From: Vibrio rotiferianus CAIM 577 = LMG 21460
GTDB lineage: Bacteria > Pseudomonadota > Gammaproteobacteria > Enterobacterales > Vibrionaceae
DNA: 64,000 bases
Direction of reading: 5' to 3'
NCBI RefSeq assembly: GCF_002741985.1
Contig: NZ_APHW01000022.1
Coordinates: 62,001-126,000, forward strand
Of the stretch, positions 1 through 7,601 are shown piece by piece (position 1 is the stretch's first letter; each line of letters starts with the position of its first letter). The translations under genes and the position numbers were made by a program. The notes beneath the pieces are model-generated. The model saw nothing but the letters and a program-made list of their open reading frames with translations, ran no database searches and was not told where the DNA came from.

Positions 1-301
1 CAAGCGCATTACGCATAAAGTCTTCACTGCCCATACCGATGTTAGTGTACTTCTGAATGTCTTCCAGAAATGCACGATGTACCGCAGAAACTTTATCCTG
101 GCTAAGATCCTTCGCTCTCGCCATCGAACTACCAACACGCTGAACCTGCTTTGGTTCAAGGTGGCGAATTATCCCTGCCGCATCTTGTTCATTGAGACTC
201 AACAGCAAAATTGCCGCTTTCTCTTCACCAGAAATGGTTGATGGGTCAATTTCTGCAGGTACACCCGCATTTTCTTCTTGAGGAACAATATCGTTAGCCA
301 T
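1..301 (-). CDS. fliG: Flagellar motor switch protein FliG (N-terminal part, cut by window edge)
   Basis: FliG is the C-ring protein that joins the MS ring (FliF) and contacts the stator for torque and switching. Only the first 100 codons are here; the rest lies left of position 1. The visible part begins MANDIVPQEENAG and contains the FliG N-terminal region with EKAAILLLSLNEQDAAGI and the stretch LEPKQVQRVGSSMARA, typical of the FliF-binding domain. The ATG at 301 overlaps the fliF stop by 8 bases, so the two genes are translationally coupled. Identification is firm from sequence and neighbours. Confidence 0.93.
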   Translation of the reverse strand, partial: MANDIVPQEENAGVPAEIDPSTISGEEKAAILLLSLNEQDAAGIIRHLEPKQVQRVGSSMARAKDLSQDKVSAVHRAFLEDIQKYTNIGMGSEDFMRNAL

Positions 302-2036
302 TATCCAACATCCAGTTCTTAACTACTTGAGCGGCAAGCTCTGGTTCGTTTGCGACTAACGCACGAACCGCTTTCAACACATCTTCATCTTTATGAAGGT
401 TTGGTAGATCGATGCTTGAACCAAATTCAAACAGTTCACTACTCTCGATATCACTGCCAATCAGGCTGGTCTCACCATCTGCACCAATTGGTAGACCATC
501 AGGTCCATACATTTCGTCTTCATCATCCGCCGCAGGGTTGAGAAGTTTCTTCATAGCAGGGCGAACAAGAACAAGAACGACCACGATAATGACAAGTGCA
601 CTTGCGAACCAGCGAACCCAGTCATTAAAGTTAGGGTGCTCCCAAATTGGCGTATCGGCCAACTGTTCCATTTCAGGTTCTGCAAACTTAACGCTCAGAA
701 CATTCAATAAGTCTCCACGCGCTTCACTAAATCCGACGGCACCAATCAAAACTTGACGGATGGCGTTAATTTCAGATTCACTGAGCGGTGTATACGTCAC
801 CTCACCAGTGTCAGGGTTAACATTGCGATGTTCTTTGATAGCTACGGAAACGGTTTGGCGGTTAATCACCCCTGTTTGCATACGTTCATGTCGAATGGTC
901 GTATCCAACTCGAAGTTACGAGTTGACTCTTTGCGTACTGAGCCCTGGCCTAGCACCGAACCGTCTTTCATTTGCGCAACATCTTGCGGGATAGATGCAT
1001 CTGCAGGAGGCTGATTACTGAGAGCACCCGGCACCCCTGCAACCATGTTGCCATTGTTATAATCTTCAAGTGCATATTCACTGCGTGTCGCTGGCGTATT
1101 CGGATCAAACTGCTTACGTGTTTGTTCGATGGCACTGAAGTCCATTTGAATATCAACCTGCGCGGTATAGTTTCCGTACCCCAAAATAGGCAAAAGAACA
1201 GAATCAATTTTTTCTCGCAAAGATTGCTCTTGGCTGCGTTCAAGCTCTTGCTCTTTACGGCGAGCGGCGGAAACTGGGTCTTGTGAGCCAGAGTTAAGCA
1301 GACGTCCATGCTGATCCGTCACTGTAATTCGAGACGTTTTCATCCCAGGTACGGCGCTTGCCACCATGTCGACAATAGAGTCGACTTCCTGCTGCTTCAG
1401 GTTTGCCCCAGTCGATAAAGTTAAAAATACCGATGCCGAAGCTTCTTGGTTGTGACGGACAAAAACGCTGTGCTTTGGTAATGCAAGTAAGACACGAGCC
1501 TTGCGAACTTGCTTCATTTCTTCAATTGCTTGGGCAAGCTGCCTTTCACGGCTGAGTTTCAAGCGCTCTTGCTCCAAACGCTGAGACACACCAAAACCCA
1601 TATCTTGCAAAAGGATATCGTCGCCAGCCTCAGTCGCTTGATTGACACCTGCACGAACCATTCCCAACTTAATTGAGTTGTAGTCGCTCGCTTCGACGGA
1701 AATCGTATTACCATCAAGTTTATAATTGATTTTTTGCTGATCTAAGTAGTCTAAAACTGGGATAAGTTCTTCAGTTTCATACGCGCCAAGTGGTCGCATT
1801 TCTGGTTCTTTGACCCAGAAAAACAACATCACAATTAACGCAACACAGATAGAGATAGAAAGTACAAGTACGACTTGTCGCAGTAGATCGAGATCACCTA
1901 CTGCCATATCAAACTTTGATGCACTGCGCTCTTCTAGATCTGGATTTTGACCTTCAACATCTATATCCGAACTAGAGACAAGAGCGCCATCGGTTCCGCC
2001 ATCAGAGACGGTTAAATCTGTAGACTGTTCTGCCAC
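294..2036 (-). CDS. fliF: Flagellar MS-ring protein FliF
   Basis: FliF forms the MS ring in the inner membrane, the base on which the rod, C ring and export gate assemble. The 580-residue protein has a first membrane segment at about residues 54-75, a periplasmic ring-building region with the KLSRERQLAQAIEEM and KARVLLALPKHSVFV stretches of the YscJ/FliF family, and a second membrane segment near residue 478 (ASALVIIVVVLVLV). The acidic cytoplasmic tail ending in VVKNWMLDNG is the FliG-binding site in this family. It follows fliE by 15 bases and overlaps fliG, so it belongs to the sigma54-driven fliE operon. Confidence 0.97.
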   Translation of the reverse strand: MAEQSTDLTVSDGGTDGALVSSSDIDVEGQNPDLEERSASKFDMAVGDLDLLRQVVLVLSISICVALIVMLFFWVKEPEMRPLGAYETEELIPVLDYLDQQKINYKLDGNTISVEASDYNSIKLGMVRAGVNQATEAGDDILLQDMGFGVSQRLEQERLKLSRERQLAQAIEEMKQVRKARVLLALPKHSVFVRHNQEASASVFLTLSTGANLKQQEVDSIVDMVASAVPGMKTSRITVTDQHGRLLNSGSQDPVSAARRKEQELERSQEQSLREKIDSVLLPILGYGNYTAQVDIQMDFSAIEQTRKQFDPNTPATRSEYALEDYNNGNMVAGVPGALSNQPPADASIPQDVAQMKDGSVLGQGSVRKESTRNFELDTTIRHERMQTGVINRQTVSVAIKEHRNVNPDTGEVTYTPLSESEINAIRQVLIGAVGFSEARGDLLNVLSVKFAEPEMEQLADTPIWEHPNFNDWVRWFASALVIIVVVLVLVRPAMKKLLNPAADDEDEMYGPDGLPIGADGETSLIGSDIESSELFEFGSSIDLPNLHKDEDVLKAVRALVANEPELAAQVVKNWMLDNG

Positions 2037-2051
2037 ACTTGTTACCTAAAA

Positions 2052-2363
2052 TTAAACTGGCATGTTCATGAGGTCTTTATAAGACTCAATGAGTTTATTT
2101 CGAATTTGGACAGTTGCATCGAATGCGACGCTAGATTTGTTTCGTGCAATCATAACGTCAGAAAGGGATACGTCAGCGTCACCGCGATCAAAGCGAGTTT
2201 GTAGATCTCCAGACGCTTTTTGCAATGAGTTAACGTTATTGATGGCTTTAGTTAAAAGATCACCAAAATCTGCGCCCACTTTTGCACCAGTTGCAACGGG
2301 AGCAGTATTGCTCGCCTCTACCATCATGGCACGCATTTGTGATTGAAGACCATCAATTTTCAT
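2052..2363 (-). CDS. fliE: Flagellar hook-basal body protein FliE
   Basis: FliE is the small periplasmic adapter between the MS ring and the proximal rod and is one of the first export substrates. The 103-residue product starts MKIDGLQSQMRAMM and carries the family's C-terminal signature SDVMIARNKSSVAFDATVQIRN. I chose the ATG at 2363 over an in-frame GTG six bases upstream because an AGAGG ribosome-binding site sits five bases before the ATG. It is the first gene of the fliE-fliF-fliG operon and has its own sigma54 promoter upstream. Confidence 0.94.
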   Translation of the reverse strand: MKIDGLQSQMRAMMVEASNTAPVATGAKVGADFGDLLTKAINNVNSLQKASGDLQTRFDRGDADVSLSDVMIARNKSSVAFDATVQIRNKLIESYKDLMNMPV

Positions 2364-2417
2364 TGTCACCTCTAAGCCAAAAGTTTGACGACTAATATAA
2401 ATCTATTTATTGACGCA

Positions 2418-2432
2418 GCAAGTAGCGTGCCA
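2418..2432 (-). promoter_or_regulatory. Sigma54 promoter of the fliE operon
   Basis: Read on the minus strand the site is TGGCAC-GCTAC-TTGC, an exact match to the -24/-12 sigma54 consensus with the required 5-base spacer. It lies about 55 bases upstream of the fliE start and downstream of flaM. In Vibrio the FlrC/FlaM activator drives this class III operon, so the regulator is encoded immediately upstream of its own target. Confidence 0.9.
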
Positions 2433-2505
2433 TAAGACAATAGGCTCAATAGTGTAGCTACTCTTTTGTCTCATGGCTATTTACCCATGCATTAACCCGG
2501 AATTT

Positions 2506-3897
2506 CTATACCCGCGTCACGCATTTTGGCAAGTTTATAACGCAAAGTACGTGGCTGATGCCCAACTTTTCTGCCATTTCTTTGCGGCGTCCATTACATT
2601 CGATAAGGGTTTCAAGAATAATCGCGTACTCCTGGTCTCGCAGTTCACCACCTAAACCTTCGCTACTTGTCGTGCCACGCAGTGGTTCCACTTCCGCGAT
2701 AGGTTTAACATCTGGTACAACTACATTGCCACTTTGAACTACGCTTTGCAGGCTACTCGCATCCTGCCAATCAACGCCTTCCAGAAGAATATGCTCAGCT
2801 TCGATATCGCCATTGTCACTTAAAATCAGGGCACGCTGAACAACGTTATCTAACTCACGCACATTCCCTGGCCACGGGTAACACAATAGTTTTTCGATTG
2901 AAGCGTAAGAGAAACTTGGTACTGGCATTCCCATTTTTCCACAATGCCTTTCAGCAAGATGTTTAGCTAACGGTTCGATATCCCCTTTTCTATCGCATAA
3001 TGCAGGCCATGAAATTGGGAACACATTGAGGCGGTAATACAAGTCTTCACGGAAGTTGCCTTCTGACACATACTGTTTAAGGTCGCGGTTACTGGTTGCA
3101 AGTACACGCACATCTAGCTTAATGCTCTTGCGGCTACCTAAGCGCTCCACTTCACGCTCTTGTAATACGCGCAGCAGTTTTGCTTGTAGGTTTAAGTCCA
3201 TCTCACTGATTTCATCCAATAAGATAGTGCCACCTTGTGCTTGCTCGAACTTACCCGGGCACGCTTGTACCGCGCCAGTGAAGGCACCTTTCTCATAACC
3301 AAACAACGTTGCTTCAAGCATATTATCCGGAATTGCAGCGCAGTTGATGGCAACAAACGGACCGTCTTTACGGTTTGACGCATTGTGGATGTAGCGCGAC
3401 ATCACCTCTTTACCCGAACCGCTTGGTCCAAGGATCATCACGTTTGCATCAGTACGAGCAACTTTATCTGCAAGAGCGAGTAATTGAAGGCTCTTTTCAT
3501 CAGCAACAACGGCATCGCCATTATCGTCCGATTTGATAGGTGCGTAACGACTCACCATGTTGAGCAGCACTTCAGGCGCAAAAGGTTTCGCCATGTAATC
3601 AATGGCGCCATCTTTCATCGCTGATACCGCATCTTCAATATTGGCATACGCTGTCATCAACAAAACAGGTAAGTTTGGCCAATTTTGCTTAATGTTACGC
3701 AGTAAAGCGAGCCCACCCATCCCTGCCATTTGGACATCAGAGACAACAATATCAACTGCATTGGATTTCAATTTAACCAATGCGTCTTCTGCACAATCTG
3801 CTTCTAACCACTCATAGCCAGCTAGAGCAAGTGTATCTACTAATGCTTCACGAAGACCTTCATCGTCTTCAACGATAAGCACTTTGCTTTGCGCCAT
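2506..3897 (-). CDS. flaM: Sigma54 response regulator FlaM/FlrC, frameshifted at its C-terminus
   Basis: This is the class III flagellar activator. It has a receiver domain (KVLIVEDDEG at the start, phospho-acceptor D in VSDVQMAG), an AAA+ ATPase domain with Walker A GPSGSGKE and the sigma54-contacting GAFTGA motif, and a Fis-type helix-turn-helix end. Start chosen at 3897 (MAQSKVLIVEDD), 37 bases after flaL; a longer in-frame extension would run into flaL. The C-terminus is odd. After KEMAEKLGIS the frame reads HVLCVINLPKC and stops at 2506. Adding one C near 2552-2555 gives PRTLRYKLAKMRDAGIEIPG and a stop at 2492, which is the normal FlrC ending. As written, the recognition helix is lost. 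This is either a real mutation or a base-call error. Confidence 0.93.
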   Translation of the reverse strand: MAQSKVLIVEDDEGLREALVDTLALAGYEWLEADCAEDALVKLKSNAVDIVVSDVQMAGMGGLALLRNIKQNWPNLPVLLMTAYANIEDAVSAMKDGAIDYMAKPFAPEVLLNMVSRYAPIKSDDNGDAVVADEKSLQLLALADKVARTDANVMILGPSGSGKEVMSRYIHNASNRKDGPFVAINCAAIPDNMLEATLFGYEKGAFTGAVQACPGKFEQAQGGTILLDEISEMDLNLQAKLLRVLQEREVERLGSRKSIKLDVRVLATSNRDLKQYVSEGNFREDLYYRLNVFPISWPALCDRKGDIEPLAKHLAERHCGKMGMPVPSFSYASIEKLLCYPWPGNVRELDNVVQRALILSDNGDIEAEHILLEGVDWQDASSLQSVVQSGNVVVPDVKPIAEVEPLRGTTSSEGLGGELRDQEYAIILETLIECNGRRKEMAEKLGISHVLCVINLPKCVTRV

Positions 3898-3934
3898 TAC
3901 GATTCTCCAGTAATTCTTGTTCGCAGTGTCAGCA

Positions 3935-4966
3935 TTATTCAGACTCTGCTTGCACTCGCTCGAGTGGAATGCAAATAGTAAAGCAGGCTCCATCACCCTG
4001 CTCTGAAAGAAGTTCAAGTCTGCCATCATGGGCACGACAGACCATTTGCACAACGGCTAGCCCTAGACCAGTACCTTGGGAACGTGTTGTAAAAAACGGT
4101 TCCATAATCTTGGTTTGTAGTTCGTCAGGAACGCCAGGACCGTTGTCCTGAACCGAGATTCGCAGCTCTCCATTCACTGGTCGGAAGAAAACATCAATTT
4201 GGGATTCTTTACCGCCAATCTGGATCGCGTTCATTACTAAGTTACTAAGAGCTGATGCGATAGCGTTGGCATTCCCAAGCAATACCGTATCCTCTTGCTC
4301 GACCTCTTGGAAATAATCGATTTGATTGTTCTTGAGAGCGGTTTCAACCATGGGCTGAAATTCGGCCACTAACTGTGCAATCGTGAAAGGCTTAATAACC
4401 TTATTATCACCACCTTTAGCAAAAAGCAGCATATCATTGACCTGCTTTTCCAAATCGTGCAGTCGATCCATTAATTTGCTTTGAAAACGCTCTTTTGTCG
4501 CAGGTGGTAGATTTGGAGCAGCAAGGTTAGAGGCATAAAGCATCGCACTTGAAAGCGGCGTTCTAACCTGATGCGCTAAAGACGCCACCATTCGACCTAA
4601 AGACGATAAACGCTGTAAATCACTCACACGTGATTGAAGTAAGCGTGTTTCTGTTAGGTCAGTGATCAATATCAATTGCCCCGTTGTCGAGGCCGAAATC
4701 GCAAGTCTCACCTTACGTCCGTTTCTTAGAGAGATCTCATGCCCATCATCTTCACGAGGGTCAAAAGCCGCCTGAATGATGTTAAACCACTTTTCGTTGA
4801 CGAGTGGTACTTCAAGAATACGATGCGCTTCTGGGTTTGCCTCTCTGACGACACCCTGTGTATCGAGCAAGATGACACCGGCAGGCATTACGTCCAGAAC
4901 TTGCTTGTACTGCTCAACTTGGTTTTCTACCGAGTCTAAGTGGGACTGGTTTGCTTTATTGTCCAT
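3935..4966 (-). CDS. flaL: Flagellar sensor histidine kinase FlaL/FlrB
   Basis: This is a cytoplasmic PAS-domain histidine kinase that phosphorylates FlaM/FlrC to turn on class III flagellar genes. In 343 residues it shows an N-terminal PAS region (VMPAGVILLDTQGVVREANP), a HisKA dimerisation helix with the phospho-acceptor His in SLAHQVRTPLSSA, and an HATPase_c domain with N box (NLVMNAIQ), G1 box (VQDNGPGVP) and G2 (GTGLGLAVVQ). No membrane segment is visible, which fits a soluble sensor of basal-body assembly. It is transcribed with flaM from the sigma54 promoter at 5016-5030. Confidence 0.96.
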   Translation of the reverse strand: MDNKANQSHLDSVENQVEQYKQVLDVMPAGVILLDTQGVVREANPEAHRILEVPLVNEKWFNIIQAAFDPREDDGHEISLRNGRKVRLAISASTTGQLILITDLTETRLLQSRVSDLQRLSSLGRMVASLAHQVRTPLSSAMLYASNLAAPNLPPATKERFQSKLMDRLHDLEKQVNDMLLFAKGGDNKVIKPFTIAQLVAEFQPMVETALKNNQIDYFQEVEQEDTVLLGNANAIASALSNLVMNAIQIGGKESQIDVFFRPVNGELRISVQDNGPGVPDELQTKIMEPFFTTRSQGTGLGLAVVQMVCRAHDGRLELLSEQGDGACFTICIPLERVQAESE

Positions 4967-5002
4967 TTGCTGCCTGTCGAGATATCGCCATTTAAATACT
5001 AA

Positions 5003-5037
5003 AATAGCTTGGTACGCAATTAACGTGCCAAGCTATT
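5003..5037 (-). terminator. Hairpin after flaK overlapping the flaL promoter
   Basis: AATAGCTTGG (5003-5012) is the exact reverse complement of CCAAGCTATT (5028-5037), and three further pairs extend the stem inward past one mismatch. On the minus strand the stem is followed by TTTTAG, so it could end flaK transcripts. It encloses the whole sigma54 promoter, so terminator and promoter share the same DNA. A role as a protein-binding palindrome is also possible. Confidence 0.6.
5016..5030 (-). promoter_or_regulatory. Sigma54 promoter of flaL-flaM, inside a palindrome
   Basis: On the minus strand this reads TGGCAC-GTTAA-TTGC, a full -24/-12 sigma54 match with a 5-base spacer, about 50 bases before the flaL start. 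FlaK (FlrA), encoded just upstream, is the known activator of this class II operon. The promoter lies within the inverted repeat 5003-5037. Confidence 0.88.
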
Positions 5038-5120
5038 CTTTATATTTATCATGAAGTTAACCCTTCGACAAGAAGTTGACACTCATAAAAGTGTGGTTTT
5101 ATTGTCGATTTTAACTAGGG

Positions 5121-6587
5121 CTAGCGCTGTAAATTGTATTTACGCATCTTCTCAACCAGTGTTGTACGGCGCATGCCCAACATATCAGCAGCACGGGCAA
5201 CTACCCCACCTTGCGCTTCTAATGCTTGGCTAATCATATTGACTTCCAAATCAGCTAGAAGCTCTTTTAGGTTCACACCTTCTGGTGGTAAAGCTTGCGG
5301 AGCATTGTGGTTGTGGTCCAAATCACTCTGTTCATCAAAATTGAAGTCTTCAGAGAAGATGTCTTGGAACACATCTCTCTCTTGCTCTTCTACAGAAGTA
5401 AATGGATTTCCTTCTGGCTGGAACTCTGGAATATCACTGTAGCGATATTTGGTTGGTAAGTGATTAACGTCCACCAAACTATTCGGGTAAAGGATAACCA
5501 TTCGCTCAACCAGGTTTGCCAATTCCCTCACGTTGCCAGGCCAATGATGCTCCATCAGTGAATTAATTGCTCGTGGTGTAAAACATATTGGCAATCCACC
5601 TTCAGCTTCTAAACGCGCCATCAGTTCTTGTAGAAGCAAAGGGATGTCTTGCTTACGAGATTTTAAAGCGGGCATTTCAATTGGGAAAACGTTTAGGCGG
5701 TAGTATAGGTCTTCGCGGAACGAACCCTCTTCAATCATGCGCTCTAAATTGCGGTGGGTTGCTGCAACAACACGAACATTAACTTTAATCGTCGTGTTAC
5801 CGCCAACGCGTTCAAAGCATCGCTCTTGGAGAACACGTAGCAATTTTACTTGCATCGGCATTGGCATATCGCCGATCTCATCAAGGAAAATCGTGCCGCC
5901 TTCTGCGAGCTCAAAGCGGCCTTTTCGAGATGTTAAAGCCCCCGTGAATGCCCCTTTCTCATGACCAAAGAGTTCACTTTCTAATAGCTCAGGCGGGATA
6001 GCACCGCAGTTAATCGGTACGAATGGGCCATTGCGATGTGCTGAATGGTAGTGAATATTGCGAGCAACAACTTCTTTACCTGTGCCAGATTCACCAAGGA
6101 TCAATACGTTTGCTTCCGTACCCGATACTTGCTCAATCAGATGACGAACTTCTTGGATACCACGACTTTGGCCTACAAGGCTTCTAAAAAGCGTATTCTT
6201 TCGCGCCGACGCAACGACGTTGACACCTTTTCGTCCCAAAAAGTCTTTGCAATGTCGCAGCGCTTCGCTCAGTTGAGGAAAGTTAAGAGGCAGCTCTAAC
6301 TCTCCAACATAGTTCGGAAGCTCATCAACAGAAAGAGGTAACGGTCCCATGACAAGCAAAGGAATATGGTGCGCTTGGCTCAAATAAGCAATAACTTGCG
6401 TCATCGTTTGAGCATTGGATATATTGCCGACAATACAACCAGACCAAACACCAGACCAATCCACTTCGTCCAGTTGTTTAGAGCTGACAGCATCGCAACT
6501 CTCTCCAACAAATTCCAATATATTGCTTATATTCAAGCGACTCGGGGCGTCGTCATCGATTACAAGCAGCTTTGCCAAACCTTGCAT
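5121..6587 (-). CDS. flaK: Master flagellar activator FlaK/FlrA (sigma54 enhancer-binding protein)
   Basis: FlaK is the class I regulator at the top of the polar flagellar cascade; it activates flaL-flaM and other class II genes with sigma54. The 488-residue protein has an N-terminal FleQ-type receiver-like domain (LLVIDDD near the start), an AAA+ domain with GESGTGKE Walker A and GAFTGA, and a C-terminal Fis helix-turn-helix ([20 protein letters not shown]). The start at 6587 ([13 protein letters not shown]) matches the usual length. An in-frame upstream extension of 29 codons has no family resemblance. The ribosome-binding site is weak. In V. cholerae the homologue FlrA is inhibited by c-di-GMP. 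Confidence 0.95.
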   Translation of the reverse strand: MQGLAKLLVIDDDAPSRLNISNILEFVGESCDAVSSKQLDEVDWSGVWSGCIVGNISNAQTMTQVIAYLSQAHHIPLLVMGPLPLSVDELPNYVGELELPLNFPQLSEALRHCKDFLGRKGVNVVASARKNTLFRSLVGQSRGIQEVRHLIEQVSGTEANVLILGESGTGKEVVARNIHYHSAHRNGPFVPINCGAIPPELLESELFGHEKGAFTGALTSRKGRFELAEGGTIFLDEIGDMPMPMQVKLLRVLQERCFERVGGNTTIKVNVRVVAATHRNLERMIEEGSFREDLYYRLNVFPIEMPALKSRKQDIPLLLQELMARLEAEGGLPICFTPRAINSLMEHHWPGNVRELANLVERMVILYPNSLVDVNHLPTKYRYSDIPEFQPEGNPFTSVEEQERDVFQDIFSEDFNFDEQSDLDHNHNAPQALPPEGVNLKELLADLEVNMISQALEAQGGVVARAADMLGMRRTTLVEKMRKYNLQR

Positions 6588-6706
6588 AAGTAAGAATAAT
6601 TGCCTTTGTTTTTGGTGTGTTGCGGCCAAACCTTGATAAGCGAATTTGAGTGAACGAATAAGAGACCGTCTCAAATAACGATAGACAAAATAAGAAAATC
6701 AGCAAC

Positions 6707-6735
6707 AAAAAAAGCCATTAGGGCCACTAATGACT
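6707..6735 (-). terminator. Terminator after flaJ (fliS)
   Basis: On the minus strand AGTCATTAG and CTAATGGCT form a 9-bp stem (one G-U pair) with a 5-base loop, followed by seven T residues. It ends the flagellin-chaperone operon. The AT-rich stretch 6588-6706 between it and flaK must hold the flaK promoter; no sigma54 or sigma28 site was seen there, which fits a class I gene. Confidence 0.8.
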
Positions 6736-6869
6736 TCTATTTTATTTGAATAAAAAAATAAGGCAACCAAGCAATAAAGAGGTGTGAGCTCGATTGAAAC
6801 TTTAATGCACCAACTGTTGTGCAATCAGTAGCAATACATTATGTCTGTCATAAAGTATTGTTTTCGATA

Positions 6870-7280
6870 TTAAATACCAACTTCAGCCGCAGTTAGGTTG
6901 TGGAACTCTTGTGGAATCTGGTCCCATGCTGATTTGATCTCTCGAATAATATCGATCACATCATCAATAGGCTGAGGATCATTTTGATGGTTAGCCGCTG
7001 AAATCCGAGTAATCATAAACTCATACAAAGAATCTAAGTTTGAAGCAATGTCACCACCGTCATCCATAGATAAGCAACTACGCAGTGCAATAATGATGTC
7101 TAACGCTTTACCAAGACGCTCACCTTTTGCAGGAATGTTGCCTGCTTGCATCGCTGCTTTGCCTTGAATCAAACGTTCAATTGCACCAGCCATCAGCATT
7201 TGAATTACTTTGTGCGGAGACGCAGCACTTAGTTGGCTGTCAACTGAAACCTTTTTATATGCCTGTAATGAACCGCGCAT
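6870..7280 (-). CDS. fliS: Flagellin export chaperone FliS (FlaJ)
   Basis: FliS binds newly made flagellin in the cytoplasm, prevents early polymerisation and delivers it to the export gate. The 136-residue helical protein begins MRGSLQAYKKVSVDSQLSAA and has the family block SPHKVIQMLMAGAIERL followed by a helix rich in Ala and Lys. In Vibrio this gene is called flaJ. It lies 12 bases after flaI, in the flaG-flaH-flaI-flaJ run downstream of the flagellin genes, and is followed by a terminator. Confidence 0.94.
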   Translation of the reverse strand: MRGSLQAYKKVSVDSQLSAASPHKVIQMLMAGAIERLIQGKAAMQAGNIPAKGERLGKALDIIIALRSCLSMDDGGDIASNLDSLYEFMITRISAANHQNDPQPIDDVIDIIREIKSAWDQIPQEFHNLTAAEVGI

Positions 7281-7292
7281 AGTATTCCTCTT

Positions 7293-7598
7293 TTATGTAA
7301 ATTTTTTGTACTGCTGAAGAGAACGTTGGCCGTAACGAAGCTTATGAAGCTGCTTCCCTAGTTGGCTCGTTTCACACTGCATCAGCTCAACAATTTCTTT
7401 AGTTCGAGTGACCACTGCTTGCCACTCCGCATCCTGCTTCAAATCAGTATTGCCTTCGACAATAGGCAGCAGGTTTTGCAACATCTGTTCCCTAATATCG
7501 ACCAAACGCAAAATTTCTTCAGTATTTAGTTCAACTTTTTCTAATTCTTGAGAAATTAGTTGATCGAGGTCACGCAAGCTTGCTAGTTCAGATTCCAT
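7293..7598 (-). CDS. flaI: Polar flagellar protein FlaI (FliT-like position)
   Basis: FlaI is a small 101-residue, strongly helical, charged protein (ELASLRDLDQLISQELEKVE; MLQNLLPIVEGNTDLKQDAE). It sits between fliD and fliS, the slot occupied by FliT in enteric bacteria, where FliT is the chaperone of the cap protein. The Vibrio protein is known by position as FlaI. A chaperone role for FliD is inferred from context and helical build, not from a recognisable motif. It starts three bases after the flaH stop, so it is almost certainly cotranslated. Confidence 0.85.
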   Translation of the reverse strand: MESELASLRDLDQLISQELEKVELNTEEILRLVDIREQMLQNLLPIVEGNTDLKQDAEWQAVVTRTKEIVELMQCETSQLGKQLHKLRYGQRSLQQYKKFT

Positions 7599-7601
7599 TT
7601 A

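Noticed and set aside
968..1309. 113-codon frame on the same strand as fliF in another frame
   Set aside because: It overlaps the middle of fliF, which is clearly the real gene.
5079..5094. Small inverted repeat ACACT/AGTGT between flaK and the flaL promoter
   Set aside because: Five-base arms are too short to be convincing. It may be part of a FlaK-binding site but there is no second copy to support that.
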